This document shows, one piece after another, positions 1-6,793 of a stretch of DNA of 11,860 bases; the first letter of the stretch is position 1; every line of letters starts with the position of its first letter. Both the position numbers and the translations under genes were made by a program. Source of the DNA: an uncultured Clostridia bacterium (GTDB lineage: Bacteria > Bacillota > Clostridia > Oscillospirales > CAG-272); the NCBI GenBank assembly GCA_904502015.1, contig CAJGEA010000038.1, forward strand, positions 1-11,860, read 5' to 3'. The notes under the pieces were generated by a model. It did no database searches. It worked only from the letters and a program-made list of their open reading frames with translations, and had not been told where the DNA came from.

Positions 1-142
1 GGTTCTGGACTCCCAAAAACCTTAAAAAACATATATTTCAAAACGCTTTTTTAAATATATTTTTGAAGGTTCTTGAGGGGGTTCGGGGGAACTTCTTGCA
101 AGAAGTTCCCCCGGCGTTCTCCCAGATAAACCCCAATTTACC
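1..142 (+). repeat. Interspersed palindromic repeat, copy A (truncated by window edge)
   Basis: This intergenic element matches, in opposite orientation, the one at about 9443-9600. Shared blocks in order are: a start resembling GTTCTGG, an AT-rich stretch of about 40 bases, TTTTTGAAGGTTCTTGA, a GC-flanked palindrome whose core is AACTTCTTGCAAGAAGTT, then CGTTCTCC and AAACCCCAATTT at 128-139. The palindrome is perfect from 84 to 113, with five G and five C flanking the core. The first bases correspond to the far end of a hairpin seen complete in copy B, so the element probably begins outside the window. No coding capacity is visible. It behaves like a miniature non-coding dispersed repeat, and its function is unknown. 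Confidence 0.85.
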
Positions 143-150
143 GTGCAGCC

Positions 151-205
151 AAATCATTGCTCAACGATTTCGGCGCGGGGGCGACCTTATGGTCGCCCCG
201 CGCCG
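151..205. repeat. Two adjacent hairpins in intergenic DNA, one GC-rich
   Basis: A weak inverted repeat with 9-base arms and one mismatch occupies 151-170. It is followed directly by a strong GC-rich hairpin: arm 171-186, loop TTAT, arm 191-205, with one bulged G. There is no T-tract after it, so it is not a normal terminator for the + strand. It may be a second small dispersed element next to copy A or a transcript-stabilising structure. Nothing else is visible up to the promoter at 288. Confidence 0.6.
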
Positions 206-287
206 TTTGCCTTGCACAAACAACGCATGGGAATACCTATATTTTTATGCACTTCGCCAAAACGCTTTAGTGCGTTACAATGATGTA

Positions 288-316
288 TTGACAAAGCAAC
301 GGTATTGTGCTATACT
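288..316 (+). promoter_or_regulatory. Sigma-A-type promoter of the amino acid ABC operon
   Basis: A perfect -35 box TTGACA (288-293) lies 17 bases from the -10 box TATACT (311-316). Initiation would be near 323, leaving a leader of about 60 nt before the ATG at 384. No clear operator or riboswitch is visible in the leader. The promoter supports 384, not 63, as the true gene start. Confidence 0.85.
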
Positions 317-383
317 ATCTGCGTCATCCGATTTCTGCCCTCAGGCGAGACGGAAAATTTTATTACATTCGAGGTATAAAACA

Positions 384-1271
384 ATGAAAAAGCTGCTTTG
401 TCTGGCTCTCGCCACCCTGATGTGCGTGTTCGCACTGGCTTCCTGCGACAAGGAAGCAGCAAGCAATCTCAACTTCGGTAAAGAGCTGCTCGCCGTCAGC
501 TCCCAGCTCGACGCCCTCAACGGTCTGGTTAAGGGTGACGCCGACGTCGCCGTCATTGACTCGGTCATGGCAGGCTACTACATGAACGGCGTTGACACCT
601 TCAAGGACTACCAGATTCTCGACGGCGTGGTGCTCGCCGAGGAGCAGTACGGCATCGCCGCCAAGCGTGGCAACGAGGCCCTCATGAGCAAGATCAACGA
701 GGCGCTGATCGCACTGGCCGACACCGACTACAAGACCATCGCCAACACCTACGGCCTCACCTCCGAGCTGCTGGTCAAGGCTGACACCGTCAACCCCTAC
801 GCATCCGCTACCGACGGCTCTTGGGACAAGGTTGCCGAGTCCAAGAAGCTCGTCGTCGGCTACACCCTCTTCGCTCCCATCGCCTACAACGAGGGCGACG
901 GCGCGGACGCTCAGTTCAAGGGCTTTGATATTGATCTTGCCCGCTACGTTGTCCACTACCTGAACAACACCTATAACACCGAGATCGTTCTGGAATTCCA
1001 AAAGATCGAATGGAGCGAGAAGGAGGCTATGCTGGAGAACGGCACCCTTGACCTCGTCTGGAACGGCATGACCATCACCGAGGAGAGATCCGCCGCCATG
1101 ACCATCTCGGTTCCCTATCTTGCCAACAAGCAGGTGGCCGTTGTCAAGAAGGCTGACGCCAAGAAGTACGCCGCTACCGACTACGACACCTTCGTTAAGA
1201 AGGTGAAGGATGCCATCATCATCGTTGAGAAAGGCTCGGCCGGTGAGGCTCTGGCCGCCAACATCGAGTAA
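384..1271 (+). CDS. Polar amino acid ABC transporter substrate-binding lipoprotein, circularly permuted
   Basis: Predicted extracytoplasmic binding protein of an amino acid importer (family 3 solute-binding proteins, like GlnH), 295 aa. The ATG at 384 is chosen because GAGGT (371-375) precedes it and a lipoprotein signal follows: KK, a hydrophobic core, and lipobox LASC with C21 as the lipidated residue. The domain order is rearranged. Residues 33-131 match the normal C-terminal part (QLDAL, ADVAVID, EEQYGIA, KINEAL, YGLT). Residues 146-295 match the normal N-terminal part (KKLVVGYT, FKGFDIDLA, NGTLDLVWNGMTITEER, EKGSAGE). The two are joined by the linker at about 132-145. Expected ligand contacts are present: D59, R235 and S285. 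Length is that of one full domain, so this is not a simple fusion or truncation. It is followed 21 bases later by its permease gene. Amino acid substrate class is inferred from family and cannot be narrowed. Debris or misassembly is the alternative. Confidence 0.85.
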   Translation: MKKLLCLALATLMCVFALASCDKEAASNLNFGKELLAVSSQLDALNGLVKGDADVAVIDSVMAGYYMNGVDTFKDYQILDGVVLAEEQYGIAAKRGNEALMSKINEALIALADTDYKTIANTYGLTSELLVKADTVNPYASATDGSWDKVAESKKLVVGYTLFAPIAYNEGDGADAQFKGFDIDLARYVVHYLNNTYNTEIVLEFQKIEWSEKEAMLENGTLDLVWNGMTITEERSAAMTISVPYLANKQVAVVKKADAKKYAATDYDTFVKKVKDAIIIVEKGSAGEALAANIE

Positions 1272-1292
1272 GAAAGGCATTTTCCATCCAAT

Positions 1293-1976
1293 ATGAATAC
1301 CTGGTCAATTCTGTATGACCTGTGCATGGGCTTCGGCGTTACGCTGAAGCTCTTTGCACTCACGCTGGTCATTGCGCTCCCCCTCGGGCTGGGCTTTGCC
1401 CTGCTTTCCATGTCCAAGCTCAAGCCGCTCGCCTACCTGATGAAGACCTTTATCTGGATCATCCGCGGCACGCCCCTGCTCCTGCAATGCGTGGTGGTAA
1501 CCTTTATCCCCTCGGTGCTGCTCAAGATCCCGAACAAGGATTTCGCAGCGGCCATCGGAACCTCCATCACCGATCTGCAATTCTACTTCGTGCTGTTTGC
1601 CTTCGCCCTCAACTACGCCTGCTACTTCGCCGTCATCTACGAGGGCGGCATCAAGGCCATCCCCCGCGGGCAGTACGAGGCGGGACAAGTCCTGGGCATG
1701 ACCAAGACACAGATCTTCTTCCGCGTGGTGCTGATGCAAATGGTTCGCCGCATCGTTTCCCCCATGAGCAACGAGGTCATCACGCTGGTCAAGGACACCG
1801 CGCTGGCACGCGCCCTCAGCGTCATTGAGATCATCGCTATCGCCTACGAGAAGGTCAACAAGTACGCCGTACTGACTCCCCTGCTCTACGCGGCACTGTT
1901 CTACCTCGCGTTCAGCGGCCTGCTCACACTGGCCTTCCACTTCATCGACAAGAAGCTGAGCTATTACTCGGTCTGA
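1293..1976 (+). CDS. Amino acid ABC transporter permease
   Basis: Integral membrane subunit of the importer, 227 aa, HisM/GlnP family, usual length. Hydrophobic segments are visible at about 17-40, 55-77, 96-117 and 193-217, with a weaker one near 150-185. The family motif RGTPLLLQ lies at 58-65. The cytoplasmic EAA loop, which docks onto the ATPase, is at 129-148 (EAGQVLGMTKTQ and following hydrophobic residues). There is only one permease gene, so the channel is probably a homodimer. The start has only a weak, distant AAAGG at 1273-1277, suggesting translation is partly coupled to the gene upstream, whose stop is 21 bases away. The ATPase gene starts 10 bases after its stop. Confidence 0.95.
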   Translation: MNTWSILYDLCMGFGVTLKLFALTLVIALPLGLGFALLSMSKLKPLAYLMKTFIWIIRGTPLLLQCVVVTFIPSVLLKIPNKDFAAAIGTSITDLQFYFVLFAFALNYACYFAVIYEGGIKAIPRGQYEAGQVLGMTKTQIFFRVVLMQMVRRIVSPMSNEVITLVKDTALARALSVIEIIAIAYEKVNKYAVLTPLLYAALFYLAFSGLLTLAFHFIDKKLSYYSV

Positions 1977-1986
1977 GAGGTGACGT

Positions 1987-2814
1987 ATGGATCAACAAAA
2001 TTACTTATCCGTCCGAGGCATCCGCAAGTCCTTCGGCTCGACCGAGGTACTGCGCGGCATCGACCTCTCGCTCGACCGCGGCGACGTGCTGGCCATCATA
2101 GGCTCGTCGGGCAGCGGCAAGACCACCCTGCTCCGCTGTCTGAATTTCCTTGAAAGACCCGACGAGGGTACCATTTCGGTGGGCGGCAAGCTCCTTTTGG
2201 ACGCCGCCGACCACACCACCCTGAGCGAAGCGCAGATTCGCCGCAACCGCCTGCATTTCGGGCTGGTGTTCCAGTCCTTCAATCTGTTCCCCCAGTACAC
2301 CGTCCTGCAAAATATCACCCTCGCGCCCACGCTGGCGCTGGGCGAGGAGCAAAAGCGCATCCGCCGCGCCCAAGGCGCGCTGGCGGCGCAAAAGTGGCAC
2401 CGTGAGCAGGTCGCCGAGATTGGCGAGAGGGCGCACGCCCTGCTGGCCCGCGTAGGCCTTGCCGACAAGGCGGCCTCCTACCCCTGCCGGCTCTCGGGCG
2501 GCCAGCAGCAGCGCGTCGCCATCGCGCGGGCGCTGTGTATGTCTCCCGACATCCTCTGCTTTGACGAGCCCACCTCGGCGCTCGACCCCGAGCTGACGGG
2601 CGAGGTGCTCTCGGTCATCCGAGGCCTCAAGTCCCACGACAGCACCATGATCGTGGTCACCCACGAGATGGAGTTCGCCCGCAGCGTGGCCGACCGCGTC
2701 ATCTTCATGGCGAACGGCATCATTGAGGAGGAGGGCACGCCCGACGAGGTGTTCGGCAACCCCAAATCCCCCATCCTGCAAGGATTCTTGCACAAGGCCA
2801 CCGATATGCGTTGA
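1987..2814 (+). CDS. Amino acid ABC transporter ATP-binding protein
   Basis: Cytoplasmic ATPase that powers the importer, 275 aa, GlnQ/HisP family. Visible motifs: Walker A GSSGSGKTT (39-47), Q-loop Q96, signature LSGGQ (169-173), Walker B ILCFDE (189-194), D-loop SALD (197-200) and H-loop H226. The protein is about 30 residues longer than the typical 240-245 aa family member. The extra length sits mainly at about 119-147, a charged Lys/Arg/Glu/Gln-rich helical stretch between the Q-loop and the signature motif. GAGGTG at 1976-1981 lies at the right distance from the ATG. It is the last gene of the operon and a strong palindromic terminator follows. Confidence 0.96.
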   Translation: MDQQNYLSVRGIRKSFGSTEVLRGIDLSLDRGDVLAIIGSSGSGKTTLLRCLNFLERPDEGTISVGGKLLLDAADHTTLSEAQIRRNRLHFGLVFQSFNLFPQYTVLQNITLAPTLALGEEQKRIRRAQGALAAQKWHREQVAEIGERAHALLARVGLADKAASYPCRLSGGQQQRVAIARALCMSPDILCFDEPTSALDPELTGEVLSVIRGLKSHDSTMIVVTHEMEFARSVADRVIFMANGIIEEEGTPDEVFGNPKSPILQGFLHKATDMR

Positions 2815-2824
2815 AGAAAAAACG

Positions 2825-2852
2825 AATCCCCTCCGCCGCGGCGGAGGGGATT
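2825..2852. terminator. Bidirectional terminator between convergent operons
   Basis: A perfect 28-base palindrome (arms of 12 or more bases, AATCCCCTCCGCC type) is followed on the + strand by TTTTCTCG and on the - strand by CGTTTTTTC. It sits between the stop of the ABC ATPase gene (2814) and the stop of the TasA-like gene (2873), so it can end transcription from both sides. Confidence 0.9.
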
Positions 2853-2872
2853 TTCTCGTTATTTTGCGAATC

Positions 2873-3535
2873 TCAAGAAGGACGGCGGATGTTCAGAATA
2901 CCGTCATCGCCAATCGTGGCAACGGCCGTTCCCGCGCCCTTATCGTCCTTCCAGACCGATTCAATGGCAGGAACCTGATTCGGGTCGATACCCTCGGCCT
3001 GGATGCCCTCGGTAATCACGGTAACCGCGAACGTATAGCCCTCCGGGGCCGTGTCAGCACCGACCGTCACGGGATCCTTAACCACGATCTTGGCACCGAT
3101 ATCGCTGCCCGCGGCAACGGGCGCAGGGTAGTAGAAATACCCGTCAATGCCGGGAGCCCAATCGTCATCCTCGCCGTTGAGCGGTCCCTCCCCATGCAAA
3201 TAATCGGGAAAGCCCATATTCGGTTTCTCATAGTACACCGTGCCGTCTGCGGCCACCCAGTTGAACACAACGGCCACGCGGACGTAGGCACTGATGTTGT
3301 CCTTGTTGCGGACGGTAAACACGTAATCGCCGTTTTCCTTGACCGAGGTCACCGAAATCTCCACCTTAGCGGGGACGAAGGTGTCCTGCACCTGCTTCGG
3401 CGTTTCGGGATCACTCCCATCAATGATCACGTAAGCGAACACCGACGAGGCACCTACCACCAAAAGGAAAACGGCGCAGAGAAGGCTGATCCACGCGGTG
3501 CGGGACATGGAGCCTGATTTGATCTTGTTCATCAT
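2873..3535 (-). CDS. TasA/CalY-like secreted protein (SipW-dependent type)
   Basis: Probable exported structural protein, 220 aa. The start at 3535 is preferred over the upstream in-frame ATG at 3565 because AAAGGAGG (3543-3550) lies 7 bases before it. The second ATG at 3532 is equally possible. There is a hydrophobic signal segment at about 13-36 ending in SSVFAY. After it comes the pattern typical of the TasA/camelysin/BsaA group: DTFVPAKVE (51-59), then RNKDNISAYVRVAVVFNWV (76-94), an acidic, aromatic-rich middle with DGYFYYPAPVAAG (131-143), and a late ITEGIQAEGI...AIESVW (174-195). In known relatives these are matrix or fibre subunits processed by the dedicated signal peptidase SipW. No SipW gene is in this window. 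It follows the large surface-protein gene with a 16-base gap, so the two should be co-transcribed. Family assignment is by motif, not by search. Confidence 0.75.
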   Translation of the reverse strand: MMNKIKSGSMSRTAWISLLCAVFLLVVGASSVFAYVIIDGSDPETPKQVQDTFVPAKVEISVTSVKENGDYVFTVRNKDNISAYVRVAVVFNWVAADGTVYYEKPNMGFPDYLHGEGPLNGEDDDWAPGIDGYFYYPAPVAAGSDIGAKIVVKDPVTVGADTAPEGYTFAVTVITEGIQAEGIDPNQVPAIESVWKDDKGAGTAVATIGDDGILNIRRPS

Positions 3536-3551
3536 GAGGCAGCCTCCTTTC

Positions 3552-6473
3552 TTAAGGCGTTGCATGGCCGTAGCCGTAGCCGTTGATCAAATAGGGGTTG
3601 GTTATATCCAGCGACCCTAAAGTTCTGGTCGCGTTTTTGCCCGCGGCCTTGGTGCTGTTGCCGTTTGCATCCGTGGTGATAGCACCTGCTCCGTAAAGGG
3701 TCCTGGTACCAGACCTCAGTCCGTCGGCGCCCACATAACGCCAGCCCCAATCGCCCAGCATCTCCACCCGATAGGTTCCGTCAGGCAGGCACACCGTCAC
3801 CGAGCGGTCGCTCGCGCCGTCGCTCACGCCCGAAACCAGCAGGGGTGTAAAGGTGTACGCAGCAGAATCCGTCGCGGTTCCCGTGATGCGGTAAAGACAC
3901 GCCTCGTCGGTCGCGCCTGACGGCGGCGTAATGGTCAGAAGTCCCGTGGACAGCCGCCATTGCGCCACCATCGTGACCTCCAGCGTGTAGTCCGACAGGG
4001 TCAGAATGTTGTCGGGCAGGTACTCGGTTCTCGACGTTTTTTGGGTATATATGCTTGAACTGATGGATATATCAAATTTTCCATCGGTCATGGGAATTTC
4101 CACAAGCGTGCCGCTCGCGTTCTTATAGTACGCCTTCCAGCCCACGAAATCGTAGTGATCGCGCAGAAGCTGCATATCCGCCAGCTTAGCGGCGGTCAGC
4201 GTCATGGAAAACGCTGCATTTGCGGTTTGGCTGCCCCAGGTCTGGGTGTTCTTGACGGGGGTGACGCTTTGGAAGTCCGAGGTGCCGCTCACGTTGTTCT
4301 CGGTCGAGATGTTGATCTGATAGGTGTCCGAGCTCTTGTTTGTAACGCCCTCGTAGGCCTCGGCCTGGGTGGATACCAGCTTGATCTCGTTGATGTAAAC
4401 GTAGGAGTTAACCTTAGCGATGTGCGAGTCGAACAGGTCAACGCGCATGCCTCTCAATCGCTCGTACAATTTATCTTGTCCGATGAGCTGATCGGTCAGC
4501 TCCAGCGCGCAGGTGATCCACACGTCGTAGCCATCGCTGGTTATTTTTTGCCAGATACGGAAGTTTTCATGCTCGCGGACCGATCCGTCAGGCCACGGCA
4601 CACACGGGTGGAAGCCCAGCGGAATCGCGCCTTGGTTCGACACCTTTCCGTTTTCCACTTCGTTAAAACACGCTGGGGTTATTTCGTTATTAGGGTCACA
4701 CGTTTGGCAGTTGTGCGCGGGACAAAGCCCATTAAACGCATTTGCGGTGGCGGTGGGTATCTGGTAGGTTACAACCAGATACTGATAGTCCTTCGTGGCA
4801 ATTCGGCCGCCGTCCTGGAACAGTAGCTTCACAGAGGGGTCAACCACAACGTCCTGCGTGGTCTTACGAGTCTGACTGTATTCATGTTTCAAATGACCGC
4901 ATGACAGTCCCTGACCCTCTTTGCCTACGGGAGCCGTTGCACTCTCCGGATGATAGGGGAGGTTGCAGTTTGCCTTACATTGGAATTTAACCGCATTATC
5001 TGCCTTTGTCACGCTGATGTTGTGCGGGGCGTCAAGATCGCCGTACAGCGTGGAGCCCTTCACCAGGTAGGCAGTAGCGCGCCCCATAGCCTCCGCTTCC
5101 TCTCGGGTTTTAAAAAAGCCGATGGAGTCAATGAAGCTGCTCACCTCCAGTGCTAAATTCGTAAAGTCTATGCGAATGCCGTATATTTTATCAACATTTC
5201 CCACAATACTGCTGAGATCAAACACAAAGGTACGATATTCGTCGGTAGGCGTGTCTCCCGGCGTGATCTTGACCGACATCGCCTCGGATAGACTCCCTCC
5301 CCCCCTCGCCGTATGCAAGAACACCTGCATGGTTCCAAGGTTTATCGTGGGTTGGGATTCATCCGATGGATTGTAGAACCTGGCCGAAATGGCCACGTAC
5401 TTGTAGCTCGTCGGGAGGGAGCGGTCGTATTGGTTCTTACCGCCGGTTCCGTCTATGGAAAACATGAAGTTCGGGTCACGGTACCCATCGCCGGCCGGCT
5501 TGTAGAAGCCGAACGCCCGCTCCTCTCTGCCGTAGATCGGGCCAAACGTGATTTGGGAGGAGATCGAGTGAATGTAGCCGTTCAGCGAGCGGGAAACCGC
5601 CGTGAAGATATTGCGATCGTTGTAGTCATCTTCGTATCCGCGGATGGGGCCGTTGCGAACCCAATCGCGCTCCCTCGTGTGGTATTCCACCTCGTCCATA
5701 GTCTTGAAAAAGCCGAAGGAGTCCACGAACATGACCATGCTGCCGTATGTCCCCGAATCATTCTTGTCGAAATAATCAAAACGGAATCCTCGGATAACCC
5801 CCGTCCATTTTGCCGCCTCCGTCAGATCGAAAACGGCGGTGTAGTAGATTCTTTGTCCGTTCGTGGTATTACCTGCTCTCGTGGTAACGGACGTCGTTAC
5901 GCGCCAATCCAGGGCATTATGGCTGGAGGTAATCGGGTATATACTCATCTGCAGGCCGGCTCTGTTGGCATCATTCGACGAGGGGCAATGCACGGAGTAG
6001 GTAATGGTGATGTATTTATACTCGTCCGCCGACAAGCTATATCCGTCCGTACCGCCCACGACTCGGCCCCACGGCACACACGGATAGAAAAACACGTAGG
6101 GGTCTACGGCCGAGCCGTCAGTGGGTTCCTGATTTCGGAAAACAAACGCATTCTCCGTGGCATGGTAAAATCTCTCGGTGTCGGTCTTTTTATTCGTCTG
6201 TTTGTAATTGCCGAATAGGTGGTCATTATCTCCGCCGTATGCCGTAATGTAATCCTGCCATTGCGGAGCGTAAAAAACGGTGGAGTGATCCAGGGAGGTG
6301 GAGGTCGGCTGCGCAAAAGCCCCCGCAGCATTGCCGCCCGCTGCCGCCGCCACCTCGGTGGTAAAGACGATGGGTAACACGGCAAGCGCCGTCACAACGG
6401 TGGCAACCGCCAGTACAGCCGATATGAGTCGTTTCCTTGCAGTCCCGGTTCTTGCGAAATTGAAGCGTTTCAT
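3552..6473 (-). CDS. Large secreted multi-module surface protein
   Basis: Exported protein of 973 aa, unknown exact role. The start at 6473 has GGAG 5 bases upstream and gives a classic signal peptide (KR-rich start, hydrophobic core at 17-37, likely cleavage after VAAAA near 45). An in-frame ATG at 6737 lies upstream of the promoter and is rejected. Three related beta-rich modules follow, at about 62-262, 305-466 and 484-710. Each has a YKYI/YKYV/YQYL-x-I strand and a later RxD strand. Modules 1 and 2 end in DSFGFFKT / DSIGFFKT plus an acidic helix, and module 3 ends in INEIKLVSTQAEA. They resemble carbohydrate-binding beta-sandwiches, but that is inference. Residues about 755-840 look like an InlB/Flg_new-type repeat (YDFVGWKAYY ... 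MVAQW). The C-terminal 845-973 looks like a prealbumin-type domain (DGTYRVEMLGDWGWRY) ending in INGYGYGHATP, with no LPXTG sorting motif. It is co-transcribed with the TasA-like gene, suggesting a shared surface structure. Confidence 0.8.
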   Translation of the reverse strand: MKRFNFARTGTARKRLISAVLAVATVVTALAVLPIVFTTEVAAAAGGNAAGAFAQPTSTSLDHSTVFYAPQWQDYITAYGGDNDHLFGNYKQTNKKTDTERFYHATENAFVFRNQEPTDGSAVDPYVFFYPCVPWGRVVGGTDGYSLSADEYKYITITYSVHCPSSNDANRAGLQMSIYPITSSHNALDWRVTTSVTTRAGNTTNGQRIYYTAVFDLTEAAKWTGVIRGFRFDYFDKNDSGTYGSMVMFVDSFGFFKTMDEVEYHTRERDWVRNGPIRGYEDDYNDRNIFTAVSRSLNGYIHSISSQITFGPIYGREERAFGFYKPAGDGYRDPNFMFSIDGTGGKNQYDRSLPTSYKYVAISARFYNPSDESQPTINLGTMQVFLHTARGGGSLSEAMSVKITPGDTPTDEYRTFVFDLSSIVGNVDKIYGIRIDFTNLALEVSSFIDSIGFFKTREEAEAMGRATAYLVKGSTLYGDLDAPHNISVTKADNAVKFQCKANCNLPYHPESATAPVGKEGQGLSCGHLKHEYSQTRKTTQDVVVDPSVKLLFQDGGRIATKDYQYLVVTYQIPTATANAFNGLCPAHNCQTCDPNNEITPACFNEVENGKVSNQGAIPLGFHPCVPWPDGSVREHENFRIWQKITSDGYDVWITCALELTDQLIGQDKLYERLRGMRVDLFDSHIAKVNSYVYINEIKLVSTQAEAYEGVTNKSSDTYQINISTENNVSGTSDFQSVTPVKNTQTWGSQTANAAFSMTLTAAKLADMQLLRDHYDFVGWKAYYKNASGTLVEIPMTDGKFDISISSSIYTQKTSRTEYLPDNILTLSDYTLEVTMVAQWRLSTGLLTITPPSGATDEACLYRITGTATDSAAYTFTPLLVSGVSDGASDRSVTVCLPDGTYRVEMLGDWGWRYVGADGLRSGTRTLYGAGAITTDANGNSTKAAGKNATRTLGSLDITNPYLINGYGYGHATP

Positions 6474-6576
6474 AAAATCTCCATTCTGCCGCAGGGTGAG
6501 CTCCGCGCAGGCTACGCACGGGCTCCACTCTGTATATGGCTTCCGCACAAAGGCGGTACAATACGGTGTGAATTTT

Positions 6577-6614
6577 GGCTGTCCCCCGGCGGCAATCATG
6601 CGCCACCGACAGCC
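6577..6614 (-). other. Hairpin in the 5' leader of the surface-protein operon
   Basis: In the roughly 160-nt leader between the promoter and the ATG at 6473, the - strand transcript can form a hairpin. The outer arms are GGCTGTC and GACAGCC and the inner arms GGTGGC and GCCGCC. The inner arm contains a pair that is G-U in the - strand RNA but C-A (unpaired) on the + strand, which fits an RNA made from the - strand. It does not match a riboswitch class I know. The rest of the leader shows no other clear signal. Confidence 0.45.
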
Positions 6615-6642
6615 GGTCAAAAAGTTATATCTATACATAATA

Positions 6643-6671
6643 ATTTTACCACAAAACGCCCCAAAATGCAA
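6643..6671 (-). promoter_or_regulatory. Promoter of the surface-protein / TasA-like operon
   Basis: Read on the - strand, a -35 box TTGCAT (6666-6671) is followed after 17 bases by TAAAAT (6643-6648). Initiation would be near 6636, downstream of the terminator at 6728-6772 and well upstream of the start codon at 6473. The boxes deviate modestly from consensus, so moderate strength is expected. Confidence 0.65.
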
Positions 6672-6727
6672 CCGCTTCTTCCGCTCAAATCGTAGAAATA
6701 TTCGGCTTGATTTTAGCCCATTTGCAC

Positions 6728-6772
6728 AAAACGCCACACCCCTCCCGATATCGGGAGGGGGTGTGGCGTTTT
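6728..6772 (-). terminator. Terminator of the lipoprotein gene
   Basis: A long hairpin (arms 6728-6749 and 6750-6772, about 22 base pairs with one bulge, centre GATATC) lies 21 bases past the stop of the lipoprotein gene. On the - strand it ends in a T-run (GCGTTTTGTG). It also has T-rich sequence on the + strand, though no + strand gene approaches from that side. It insulates the lipoprotein gene from the operon that starts at 6643-6671. Confidence 0.85.
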
Positions 6773-6793
6773 TGCGAGGTAACGTAACGGGCT

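Noticed and set aside
84..113. Palindrome of copy A as an ordinary terminator
   Set aside because: Neither side carries a T-run directly after the stem, and the same structure recurs inside a larger conserved element at 9475-9508.
63..383. N-terminal extension of the binding-protein reading frame
   Set aside because: It runs through repeat copy A, the GC hairpin and the promoter. The signal peptide and ribosome binding site place the start at 384.
384..1271. Binding protein read as a pseudogene or a fusion of two truncated genes
   Set aside because: The two parts add up to one complete domain without missing core motifs, the frame is open throughout, and signal peptide, promoter and operon partners are intact. 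Misassembly is still possible and is listed as a refutation test.
6577..6614. Known riboswitch (c-di-GMP type) ahead of the surface-protein operon
   Set aside because: The conserved core sequences of the classes I know are absent, so only an unnamed hairpin is reported.
6474..6737. N-terminal extension of the large surface protein
   Set aside because: It lies upstream of, and through, the promoter at 6643-6671 and would bury the signal peptide internally.
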